Shown: piece by piece, positions 42,350 through 50,003 of the stretch
Numbering within the stretch: position 1 is the stretch's first letter
Layout: every line of letters begins with the position of its first letter
From: Cytobacillus firmus
GTDB lineage: Bacteria > Bacillota > Bacilli > Bacillales > Cytobacillaceae
DNA length: 64,000 bases
Direction of reading: 5' to 3'
Assembly (NCBI RefSeq): GCF_023657595.1
Contig: NZ_CP098323.1
Coordinates: 2,132,001 to 2,196,000 of the forward strand
Made by a program: the position numbers and the translations under genes
The notes under the pieces: generated by a model
Told to the model about the DNA's origin: nothing
What the model saw: the letters and a program-made list of their open reading frames with translations, nothing else
The model's database searches: none

Positions 42350-43683
42350 ACCCTGTAACAATGAGGGCTTTGCTGGACAGATGGGATAGCATGGGACTTC
42401 TTTATCGGGTGAAAAAAGAGGTGGACCCTCTCTATGAACTGGGAGCAGTGATAAACACGAAAAATGGCAGACAGCCTTTCTTATTTCAGAAAATCAAAGG
42501 CTATCAATCTTCCATGGCTGCCGGTTTGGGAGGAGACAGAGAGCTTTTGGCTGACAGCATGGGAATCACCCCATCTGAACTTATTCCTAAAATCATTGAA
42601 TCAATTGTGAATCCTATTCCGACAACTTTAAGGCAAACTGGTCCTGTCCAGGAGAATCTTGTAACCGGGGAATTCGACCTGGCAGATTTGTTTCCTATAC
42701 CAACCTATCATGCAGAAGACTCAGGTGCATATTATGTGGCAGGAATTCTGGTAGTTAAAGACTTATCCGGCAAAAAGAGGTATACCTCGATTCGCAGGAT
42801 GCAATACCTTGGCGGTAATCGAACGAACATTCTTATAACCTCACCGGAACTGATGGAGCAATATGCCCATTATGAAAGCATCGGCGAACCGATGGAGGTG
42901 GCTGTTATGTTTGGTGTTGTTCCAGCGGTTGTCCTAAGTTCTCAGATCAGTACGCATTTGTACCATACCGACAAATTGGATGTAGCAGGTGCACTGCTTG
43001 GCCAGTCTCTGGATGTGGTTCAGTGCAAAACGGTCGATTTGGAAGTGCTGGCTGATGCGGAAATTGTTCTGGAAGGCAAGATGCTTCCATTTGAAAGAGA
43101 ACTGGAAGGTCCGTTTGGCGAACTGGCCGGTTATTATGGCACCAGAACGCCACAGCCGATAGTAGAATTTTCAGCCGTTACTTACCGGAATAACGCTATC
43201 TCACAGACTATTTTTCCATCAAGTTATGAAGAAAGGCTGCCAATGGCGCTTGTTAGGGAAGCTACACTTTTAAGCACCGTCAGGCAGGTTGTTCCAAATA
43301 TCAAAGCTGTACATATCCCGATGGGCGGTGTCGCCCGCTATCATGCAGTCATACAAATTGAAAAGAAGCATGATGGTGACGGCAAACAGGCGGCACTTGC
43401 AGCTTTTGCAAGCGATAAGGATTTAAAGCATGTGGTTGTTGTGAATGATGACGTCGATATCTTTGATTCGGATGATGTTGAGTGGGCTATTGCGACAAGA
43501 GTGCAGGCGGGGGATGATATTTTTATCGTACAGGGTGCGAAGGGATCACCGCTCGAGTCTTCCCATCATTTAAAAGGAGTCAGTGATAAGATGGGCATCG
43601 ATGCCACCTATCCGCTTGGAAAAGAAGAGTTATTTAAAAGAACTTCAATCCCCATTGAAGTGAATCTTGAAGACTATCTTTAA
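42346..43683 (+). CDS. UbiD-family prenyl-FMN decarboxylase
   Basis: 445 aa from ATG 42346, overlapping the UbiX stop and preceded by GGGGGGAAAAGG. UbiD landmarks are YTSIRRMQYLGGNRT, the acidic ELEGPFGELAGYYG that contributes the catalytic Glu, and VVNDDVDIFDSDDVEWAIATR. UbiD enzymes carry out reversible decarboxylation of unsaturated or (hetero)aromatic acids. Its place between a ureido hydrolase and the shell genes suggests 4-aminoimidazole-5-carboxylate as substrate (inference). No obvious encapsulation peptide is seen at either end. Confidence 0.92.
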   Translation: MNPVTMRALLDRWDSMGLLYRVKKEVDPLYELGAVINTKNGRQPFLFQKIKGYQSSMAAGLGGDRELLADSMGITPSELIPKIIESIVNPIPTTLRQTGPVQENLVTGEFDLADLFPIPTYHAEDSGAYYVAGILVVKDLSGKKRYTSIRRMQYLGGNRTNILITSPELMEQYAHYESIGEPMEVAVMFGVVPAVVLSSQISTHLYHTDKLDVAGALLGQSLDVVQCKTVDLEVLADAEIVLEGKMLPFERELEGPFGELAGYYGTRTPQPIVEFSAVTYRNNAISQTIFPSSYEERLPMALVREATLLSTVRQVVPNIKAVHIPMGGVARYHAVIQIEKKHDGDGKQAALAAFASDKDLKHVVVVNDDVDIFDSDDVEWAIATRVQAGDDIFIVQGAKGSPLESSHHLKGVSDKMGIDATYPLGKEELFKRTSIPIEVNLEDYL

Positions 43684-43708
43684 GCTTTTGCAGTAGAGGA
43701 GGTCAAAA

Positions 43709-43972
43709 ATGAAGGCAATTGGCTTGATAGAAACTAGGGGCTTGACAGCAGCTATTGAAGCGCTGGACGCAATGGCAAAAGCAGCAAATGTCAGCTTAGT
43801 AGATTTAAAGAGAGTCGGATCCGGACTTGTCACCGTCATTATTGAAGGGGATGTGGCAGCAGTCACAGCTGCTGTTGAGGTTGGGAAGACTGCTCACACC
43901 ACGGCTGGAGGAGAACTGGTTTCGGCAAATGTAATACCCCGCCCTCATTCAGAACTTCGTAAAATTTTATAA
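43709..43972 (+). CDS. BMC-H microcompartment shell protein (PduA-like)
   Basis: 87 aa, one BMC domain: MKAIGLIETRGLTAAIEALD, pore loop RVGSGLVTVI and the hexamer-edge motif [11 protein letters not shown]. The GSG pore sequence matches that of PduA, which favours passage of small polar molecules. GGAGG precedes the ATG. First of three BMC-H genes here. Confidence 0.96.
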   Translation: MKAIGLIETRGLTAAIEALDAMAKAANVSLVDLKRVGSGLVTVIIEGDVAAVTAAVEVGKTAHTTAGGELVSANVIPRPHSELRKIL

Positions 43973-44004
43973 GAGTATGTGTCAAAAGTGGAGGTGCATA
44001 ATGT

Positions 44005-44964
44005 GTGTCTGACTTTATTAAAAGTGTTGTAGAAGAAGTAATGAAGCCCTACAGCAAGCAAAAAGAAAATCCTATTAATGGAGCTCCCAGTTTTCCCCCG
44101 CCCCGCAGCCAGCCGGGATTGAAGTCGGGTATACCGGGCATAAACCGGCCAAATTATCAGAAAGAAAAAATGAAAAAAAGAATAGCTGTTAATCATGCGG
44201 ATGCGCCACAGTCTGCTAATCCACACCAAAACGTTAGAAGGCAGACAGTTTCACTTTCTTCACCTATGCCTTCCGCTAAAGGAAAAATGGCACAGCTTCA
44301 GACCCTGTCCCTGGTACAAGGGAAACAGCGGGTTACTGCCAGGGCTGAATCCGCAGAAACAAAACCCTGCCGAAATGCAAGAGAAAGCCAGCTTATCGGA
44401 CAAACGCCGGAGGGTGTGAAAGTCTGGCTATTCTCTGATCTTCACCCCACCTTGGAAGGCTCCTTCCAGCGGGAATTAAAAACAGCCTCCATCGGGGTAG
44501 TGACTGCAAAAAAATGTACGCCCGGACAGCTATTTTTACTGAATGACCTTTTAAGAGAGTTTCCTTCTTTAAAATATTGCCTGTCATGGGACAAAAACAG
44601 CGGGCAATCCTTTTCGCTGGAGCTTTATGAAGAGGATTATGAAGTACTGTTAAACGCCTTAAAGAGCTTCTTCAAAAAACTTTCCCAAAAATCATTTAAA
44701 ACGATTACAGCACATAAAGAAAAATCCCCCAGTCCGTGGCTTACAAAACAATTAGGGATTAACTCGTCAATTGGCGGTGTAGCTGTCATTGAAGGAATTG
44801 ACTATTATTCGGGTATTTTGCTCCTTGACCGGCAGATGAAAAAAAATACGGCTGAACACATTAATTTTTTAATAGAGAAGGAATATGTGCTTCTTCACGG
44901 TCAGTTTGATGAGGTATCCCGGATCACGGATCTGCTTTGTAAGGAATTCGACAGGATTAAATAA
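44005..44964 (+). CDS. Putative microcompartment cargo or scaffold protein, new family
   Basis: 319 aa from GTG 44005; the ATG at 44001 opens a frame that ends at once. The first 17 residues, SDFIKSVVEEVMKPY, form an amphipathic helix like known encapsulation peptides. Residues about 18-130 are low-complexity and rich in Pro, Gln, Ser and basic residues (FPPPRSQPG, QSANPHQNV), probably disordered. The C-terminal 190 residues are globular, with VWLFSDLHP, KKCTPGQLFLLNDLLREFPSLKYC and SIGGVAVIEGIDYYSGILLLDRQM. I do not recognise a family. Position between shell genes supports a microcompartment role. Confidence 0.8.
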   Translation: MSDFIKSVVEEVMKPYSKQKENPINGAPSFPPPRSQPGLKSGIPGINRPNYQKEKMKKRIAVNHADAPQSANPHQNVRRQTVSLSSPMPSAKGKMAQLQTLSLVQGKQRVTARAESAETKPCRNARESQLIGQTPEGVKVWLFSDLHPTLEGSFQRELKTASIGVVTAKKCTPGQLFLLNDLLREFPSLKYCLSWDKNSGQSFSLELYEEDYEVLLNALKSFFKKLSQKSFKTITAHKEKSPSPWLTKQLGINSSIGGVAVIEGIDYYSGILLLDRQMKKNTAEHINFLIEKEYVLLHGQFDEVSRITDLLCKEFDRIK

Positions 44965-45049
44965 GGCTTGGCCAGCAAGTCACAGATCAGCTCAATAATT
45001 CCAGAAAATTTAGCCGGTCTGACAATTTCATATGAGGAGGATTTTTCAG

Positions 45050-45463
45050 TTGCAAGCATTGGGTTTGATTGAAACCGTTGGTTATTCAACAGCAGTTTCT
45101 GCAGCAGATGCAGCCGTAAAAGCAGCAGATGTAGAAATTGTAGGAATTGAAAAAGTAATAGGAGTGGATGGCTACCTTGGCGTCACAATCCATTTTAACG
45201 GTGATGTTGCGGCTGTAAAGTCTGCAGTCGATGCCGGTGTGAGTTCAGCAGAGAGAATAGGAAAAGTAATTTCTGCTCATGTAATCCCGCGTGCACACAG
45301 TGAAGTGGCAGGGAAGCTGCTTCCGAATTTCAAACTGAAAGACATGCATCCGGAAGCAGGTGCTGAAAAAGAGGTTAAATCCGTAGATAAGCCACATGAA
45401 AAAAAGCAAGTTAAAAAACAAATTGAACCTGATGAAAATGATAATGATAAACCATCAGTTTAA
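45050..45463 (+). CDS. BMC-H shell protein with altered pore and charged C-terminal tail
   Basis: 137 aa from TTG 45050; the upstream ATG at 45032 contains the ribosome binding site AGGAGG. A BMC domain [27 protein letters not shown] and [11 protein letters not shown] is followed by about 45 residues of Lys- and Glu-rich tail. The pore region reads [13 protein letters not shown] instead of KVGSGLVTVI, so the central pore probably differs in size and charge. The tail may face the lumen or the cytosol and bind cargo. Confidence 0.93.
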   Translation: MQALGLIETVGYSTAVSAADAAVKAADVEIVGIEKVIGVDGYLGVTIHFNGDVAAVKSAVDAGVSSAERIGKVISAHVIPRAHSEVAGKLLPNFKLKDMHPEAGAEKEVKSVDKPHEKKQVKKQIEPDENDNDKPSV

Positions 45464-45486
45464 TAAACTTAAGGAGGAAACACACA

Positions 45487-45771
45487 ATGGGTGAAGCATT
45501 GGGATTAATCGAGACGAAAGGCCTTGTTGGCGCAGTAGAGGCAGCGGATGCAATGGTTAAAGCAGCAAATGTGGAGATCTGCGGATATGAAAAAGTGGGA
45601 TTTGGTCTTGTAACAGTTATGGTCAGAGGAGATGTTGGAGCGGTTAAAGCAGCGACCGATGCAGGAGCCGAAGCTGCCAGCCGAGTAGGAGAACTCATCT
45701 CGGTCCATGTCATTCCGAGACCGCACAGCGAAGTTGAAAGAGCTCTATTATCAAAAAATATCGGTGAATAA
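45487..45771 (+). CDS. BMC-H shell protein (PduA/PduJ-like)
   Basis: 94 aa: [27 protein letters not shown], pore [10 protein letters not shown] with GFG instead of GSG, and [15 protein letters not shown]. Ribosome binding site AAGGAGG. Probably the main hexamer of the shell facets, judged only from its canonical length and sequence. Confidence 0.96.
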   Translation: MGEALGLIETKGLVGAVEAADAMVKAANVEICGYEKVGFGLVTVMVRGDVGAVKAATDAGAEAASRVGELISVHVIPRPHSEVERALLSKNIGE

Positions 45772-45773
45772 GC

Positions 45774-46505
45774 ATGAGGAGCAAAAAGCAGAGTGTTATG
45801 GCAAAAAACACTCTGCAGGCGCTTTATATGCGAAATGAAAACTGGAGAGACAGAAAACCTCATATCCTGGCTCTATTAACCTCTCATTTGATAGGAATGG
45901 ATCCGGGATTTTCTTACTTGAAAAAGTTAACAGAGGAAGATATTACACTTAGAATGACTGCTGAAGAAGAATTGCTGACCCAATTTCCGCTTGAGGAGTT
46001 AGTTTCTCTGACCGGAAATGACGATTGGATCTCTGCTTCCATGATTAATGATCAGCTTCTTGATCAGTTTGATGAAATTCTTTTGCCAATTCTATCATTT
46101 TCTCTGATAGCAGATCTATTGAACTGTAACGAACAAAGGCCTTTGGTGCGGATTATACTAATGGGTTTATTAAAAGGAAAACGGGTCACGGCGTTGAAGG
46201 CTGGAGGTGATCCTTTCAGTCAGTATTGGAAACTGAAAGGAATGGATAAAGGGCCGGACATATTAAAAAGAAAGCTTAATGGGCAGATGGCAGAGCTGAA
46301 GGTGCTTGGCATAAGATTAATAGATTTCAATGATAGGGCAGACTTTGCTGTTCATCAAATGAAGAAAACGGTTATTACCGATGAGACAGTCCGATTTGCC
46401 TATTTGAACAATCTTGATCAGCTGACTGTTCCAAAAGGGGCTATCATAACCCCCCTGGCAAAAGATACAGCAAAGGAACTTAAGATCGAAATTATTTTAC
46501 ATTAA
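45774..46505 (+). CDS. Flavoprotein-like microcompartment-associated protein
   Basis: 243 aa, start 3 nt after the preceding stop. Motifs such as ILPILSFSLIADLLNCNEQRPLVRI, LMGLLKGKRVTALKAGGDP and the C-terminal LTVPKGAIITPLAKDTAKEL recall the flavoprotein-like proteins found in several microcompartment loci. The FMN site cannot be confirmed by eye. An inner ATG at 45798 is an alternative start. Function unknown; a role in redox handling or cargo assembly is possible. Confidence 0.65.
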   Translation: MRSKKQSVMAKNTLQALYMRNENWRDRKPHILALLTSHLIGMDPGFSYLKKLTEEDITLRMTAEEELLTQFPLEELVSLTGNDDWISASMINDQLLDQFDEILLPILSFSLIADLLNCNEQRPLVRIILMGLLKGKRVTALKAGGDPFSQYWKLKGMDKGPDILKRKLNGQMAELKVLGIRLIDFNDRADFAVHQMKKTVITDETVRFAYLNNLDQLTVPKGAIITPLAKDTAKELKIEIILH

Positions 46506-46518
46506 GGGGTAGGTCTTT

Positions 46519-46797
46519 ATGCAAATGGGAATAGTGGTTGGCCGTGTAACTGCCACAAGAAAAGATGATAATCTGGTGGGCACAAAACTATTAATTACCC
46601 AGCCTATAGGATTGGACGGCTCAATGTTACCGAACCCCATTATAACCGTTGATACTGTTGGTGCAGGCATTGGCGAGAAAGTCATCTATGTGACTGGAAG
46701 CATGGCATCAAGAGCGGTTCAGAATAAAGATGCACCTATCGATGCTGCCATTATCGGAATTATTGACAGTGTAGAAGGAATGGAAACAGGGGGTTAA
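46519..46797 (+). CDS. EutN/CcmL-type pentameric vertex protein (BMC-P)
   Basis: 92 aa: MQMGIVVGRVTATRKDDNLVGTKLLITQPI, VDTVGAGIGEKVIYVTGSMASRA and DAAIIGIIDSVE, the full BMC-P pattern. It forms the pentamers that close the icosahedral shell. The single copy and the three BMC-H genes suffice for a minimal shell; no trimeric BMC-T gene is visible. Confidence 0.96.
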   Translation: MQMGIVVGRVTATRKDDNLVGTKLLITQPIGLDGSMLPNPIITVDTVGAGIGEKVIYVTGSMASRAVQNKDAPIDAAIIGIIDSVEGMETGG

Positions 46798-46800
46798 TAA

Positions 46801-48612
46801 ATGGATGCAAAAAATATCAAAAAGGCAGTGCAGTACCGCAAGCTTATTGATGTTTTGCTTGATTCCAGCCAGTATGCCGATGTAGTTCTGAAAGGGGGAT
46901 ACTTTATTAATGTAATCACCCGTGAGATCTATGAAGCGGACGTTGCGATGAAAGGCGAATATATATTAATGGCAGGGGACGCAAAAGACTTAATTGGGCC
47001 AAAAACGATAGTTGAAAACATTCAGGGGAAATTCGTTTGTCCAGGGTTCATTGATTCTCATATGCATTTTGAGAGTGCGATGCTGACTTGTACGGAATTC
47101 TCCAAGCTTTCCATTCCGACAGGAACCACCACGCTGATAGGTGATCCGCATGAAATAGGGAACGTCCTGGGTGTTCACGGAATGCAGGCAATGATTGAAG
47201 AAGCTAAGACACTTCCAAACCGGGTATTATTCACGGTACCTTGTGCTGTGCCTGATGCTCCCGGTCTTGAAACATCCGGCTTTGATGTGACATCAAAGGA
47301 TATGAAAGAGCTCCTGGCAGACCCATATGTGCAGGGAATTGGGGAGATTCAAAGCTTCAGCAATATAGGTCCCGTGTATGAGCATGCACCGGAATTAATA
47401 GACGATCTTGTTGCCGCAGTTTCATATGCAAACAGCATAGGAAAAACCGTTGAAGGGAACGCCCCAGGATTGTTTGGCAAAGAGCTTGCCGCCCATATTA
47501 TCAGCGGAGGTAACCATGTGTCCTGCCATGAAACTACAACGAAAGAAGAAACAGTCGAAAAGCTGCGCAATGGGGTAAGTGTGTTCATGCGTGAAGGCTC
47601 TTCCCAAAGGAATATGGCCGACTGTATTCGTGCCATAACAGAGGATGGGCTGGATTCCCGCCGTGCAATCCTCGTATCAGATGATATGGTGCCTGCTGAT
47701 CTATTAAATTACGGACATATGAATGATATCGTCCGCCGAACCATTGCAGTGGGGATTGATCCAGTGGAAGCCATCCAAATGGCGACCATTAATCCTGCCA
47801 CCCACTTTGGCTTTAAGGATGTGGGGGTTATTGCACCAGGCAAAAGAGCAGATGTCGTTGTGATCAGTGATCTGAACAATATGACAATTGATCAGGTATA
47901 CCTGGCAGGTAAAAAAGCAGCTGAAAAAGGCGAATTAACTATAGATATTGCTCCTTACATATATCCGGAAAGTGTGAAAAAGTCAGTGAAGCGGAAGCCT
48001 GTAACAGTGAAGGAAATCGCCATTGAAGCTCCAGGCAGCCGTGCAAAAGTAAGGGCAATTGAAGCGATACCTTTCCAGAACTTAACCGGCGGAAGCGAAT
48101 ATACGCTGAATGTCAAAGAAGGCATTGTGCAGCCATGCCTAAAGCAGGATGTTCTGCCTCTGCTGGTTGTTGAGCGCCACGGCAGAACCGGAAAAATCGG
48201 CAAGACGTTTCTTCATGGCTTTGATTTGAAAAGCGGAGCCATAGCAGAAAGTGTAGCCCATGATACACACAATATCATTGTTACAGGAACTAACTACGTA
48301 GACATGGCCATGGCGGTTAACCGTGTCATTGCCATGGATGGCGGAATAGCGATGATAAAGGATAGCAAAGTAGTAGGTGATCTTCCTCTCCGGATTGGCG
48401 GTTTAATGACAGATGAATTAACTGGAAAAGAAATGAGTGAAAAGGTCGACGAATTATCGCAGCTTGCCAAAGAAGTTCTGGGCTGCGGTATGGAAGTTCC
48501 CTTTATGCATTTATCATTCTGGTCATTGGTAACAAGCCCCAAATGGAAAATTACAGATATGGGGCTTATTGATGTAGATAAGTTTGAGGTCATTCCGACC
48601 ATTATTAATTGA
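46801..48612 (+). CDS. Adenine-deaminase-family amidohydrolase, divergent active site
   Basis: 603 aa, 4 nt after the BMC-P gene. The whole length aligns with adenine deaminase: GFIDSHMHFESAM, GDPHEIGNV, bridging Glu E182 in GIGEIQ, H243 in VSCHETT, MREGSS and SDDMVPADL. The His of the GHA motif (H202 in the canonical copy at 28616) is Asn here (N220 in VEGNAPGLF), and TDHE has become SCHE. A changed metal or substrate site is therefore likely. I infer an aminoimidazole or related aminoheterocycle deaminase; adenine remains possible. Confidence 0.88.
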   Translation: MDAKNIKKAVQYRKLIDVLLDSSQYADVVLKGGYFINVITREIYEADVAMKGEYILMAGDAKDLIGPKTIVENIQGKFVCPGFIDSHMHFESAMLTCTEFSKLSIPTGTTTLIGDPHEIGNVLGVHGMQAMIEEAKTLPNRVLFTVPCAVPDAPGLETSGFDVTSKDMKELLADPYVQGIGEIQSFSNIGPVYEHAPELIDDLVAAVSYANSIGKTVEGNAPGLFGKELAAHIISGGNHVSCHETTTKEETVEKLRNGVSVFMREGSSQRNMADCIRAITEDGLDSRRAILVSDDMVPADLLNYGHMNDIVRRTIAVGIDPVEAIQMATINPATHFGFKDVGVIAPGKRADVVVISDLNNMTIDQVYLAGKKAAEKGELTIDIAPYIYPESVKKSVKRKPVTVKEIAIEAPGSRAKVRAIEAIPFQNLTGGSEYTLNVKEGIVQPCLKQDVLPLLVVERHGRTGKIGKTFLHGFDLKSGAIAESVAHDTHNIIVTGTNYVDMAMAVNRVIAMDGGIAMIKDSKVVGDLPLRIGGLMTDELTGKEMSEKVDELSQLAKEVLGCGMEVPFMHLSFWSLVTSPKWKITDMGLIDVDKFEVIPTIIN

Positions 48613-48617
48613 TCATT

Positions 48618-48642
48618 AAAGCGGCGTTCTCTGCCGCTTTTC
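48618..48642 (+). terminator. Weak internal hairpin in the shell operon
   Basis: AAAGCGGC (48618-48625) pairs with GCCGCTTT (48633-48640) but only four T follow. It probably lowers, rather than stops, transcription into the last four genes. Confidence 0.45.
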
Positions 48643-48671
48643 ATATATACAGCAGGTAAAGGAGGAATAGC

Positions 48672-49355
48672 ATGGGAGTTAAGCTTGTCGACTTAACACA
48701 GGAAATTTATCAGGGGATGCCTGTTTTTCCCCTTCATCAGAAAACAATGATCTTCCCGAATATCTCCCACGAAGAAAGTGAAAAGCAAATTGGATTTATG
48801 TTTGCTACTAATAATCTATTAATCAATGAACATGGTCCAACTCATAGTGATGCAACTTATGAGTATGATCCTAACGGCCAATACATCGATGAAATGCCGC
48901 TTGAGTATTTTTACGGGCCGGCAGTTTGCCTTGATGTATCCCACATCCAGCCTCATCAATATATAACAGACCGTGATCTCGAGGATGCACTGAGGAAATC
49001 ACAGCAGTTTATTGAAAAAGGAGATATCGTCCTCCTCTATACAGGCCATTACAATCGGTCTTATGGTACCGACAAATGGCTCACCACTTATACCGGCCTG
49101 GATTATCAGGCAGCAAAATGGCTGGCTGATAAAGGTGCAGTCAATATAGGCATTGATGCCCCGGCCATTGACCATCCGGATGATCCAAAGTACTCCGGAC
49201 ATCTTATTTGCCGTGAATACGGAATAACCAATACTGAAAATCTTTGCAATCTCGACCAGATCGCAGGCATGCGATTTCTATATTTCGGACTCCCTCTCAG
49301 AATTCGGAAAGGAACGGGATCTCCGATTCGTGCGGTTGCAGTTTTCATTGAATAA
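48672..49355 (+). CDS. Cyclase-family metal-dependent hydrolase (KynB/isatin hydrolase-like)
   Basis: 227 aa. N-terminal VDLTQEIYQGMPVFP and the motif INEHGPTHSDATYEYD correspond to the HxGTHxDxPxH metal site of the cyclase family, with deviations (PTH for GTH, TYEYD for PxHF). VLLYTGHYNR, GIDAPAIDHPDDP and a C-terminal LYFGLPLRIRKGTGSPIRAVA fit as well. The family hydrolyses formamides and opens small lactam rings. Here imidazolone ring opening to formiminoglycine is a reasonable guess. Confidence 0.85.
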   Translation: MGVKLVDLTQEIYQGMPVFPLHQKTMIFPNISHEESEKQIGFMFATNNLLINEHGPTHSDATYEYDPNGQYIDEMPLEYFYGPAVCLDVSHIQPHQYITDRDLEDALRKSQQFIEKGDIVLLYTGHYNRSYGTDKWLTTYTGLDYQAAKWLADKGAVNIGIDAPAIDHPDDPKYSGHLICREYGITNTENLCNLDQIAGMRFLYFGLPLRIRKGTGSPIRAVAVFIE

Positions 49356-49376
49356 CAACAAAGGCTGGTGTTCTAA

Positions 49377-50003
49377 ATGAAAGAGGTTTTTAACAGAGGC
49401 AAGATCCGGGACGAAATTATTATCCCGCCGTATGAAGGAAGAAGCGCACTGATTCACAAAGGGGAAGAGCTGATTATTATTGATATGGAAGGAAAACAGG
49501 TTGGGGACTTTGTCTGTTTTAACTATGAAGATCCCGAGGAACATGTTTCACCTGTCCATATGCGGGCTTCACTAAGCAGCATACGGCTTAAAACGGGAGA
49601 CTGGCTATACAGCAACCGCCGCCGTCCGCTAATGCAGCTTTTGGAAGATACTGTTGGAAAACATGATTTCTTCTTTCCGGCATGTGATTATTACCGCTAC
49701 AAAGTTGATTTCGACAAAGAGGACCATCCTAATTGCCATGATAATATTGCGGATGCATTGAAAAAGTATAATATTCATCCTGCTGTTATTCCGGATCCTA
49801 TTAATATCTTTATGAATAATGTTCTTGATGATGCCGGGGATTATGTCATTGCCGAACCCCTTTCCAAGCCTGGCGATTACATAAGGCTGAAAGCGTTGTG
49901 TGATGTTGTCATTGCCTGTACAACATGTTCACAGGACATGGCGCCTGTTAATGGGTTTAAGGTGACCCCTATTAAAATGCAAATTATGGAGGCGGATTCA
50001 TGA
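49377..50003 (+). CDS. DUF1989 (urea carboxylase-associated) family protein
   Basis: 208 aa: RDEIIIPPYEGRSALIHKGEELIIIDMEGKQVGDF, SPVHMRASLSS, DYYRYKVDFDKEDHPNCHDN and ALCDVVIACTTCSQDMAP, the DUF1989 pattern with conserved Cys and His. Known members include the two subunits of carboxyguanidine deiminase, which hydrolyse a C=N group. Deimination of formiminoglycine to N-formylglycine is my inference here. Its stop overlaps the next start (ATGA). Confidence 0.88.
   Translation: MKEVFNRGKIRDEIIIPPYEGRSALIHKGEELIIIDMEGKQVGDFVCFNYEDPEEHVSPVHMRASLSSIRLKTGDWLYSNRRRPLMQLLEDTVGKHDFFFPACDYYRYKVDFDKEDHPNCHDNIADALKKYNIHPAVIPDPINIFMNNVLDDAGDYVIAEPLSKPGDYIRLKALCDVVIACTTCSQDMAPVNGFKVTPIKMQIMEADS

Noticed and set aside
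43709-46797. Ethanolamine or propanediol microcompartment
   Set aside because: No ammonia lyase, diol dehydratase, aldehyde dehydrogenase, PduL or cobalamin genes are in the operon.
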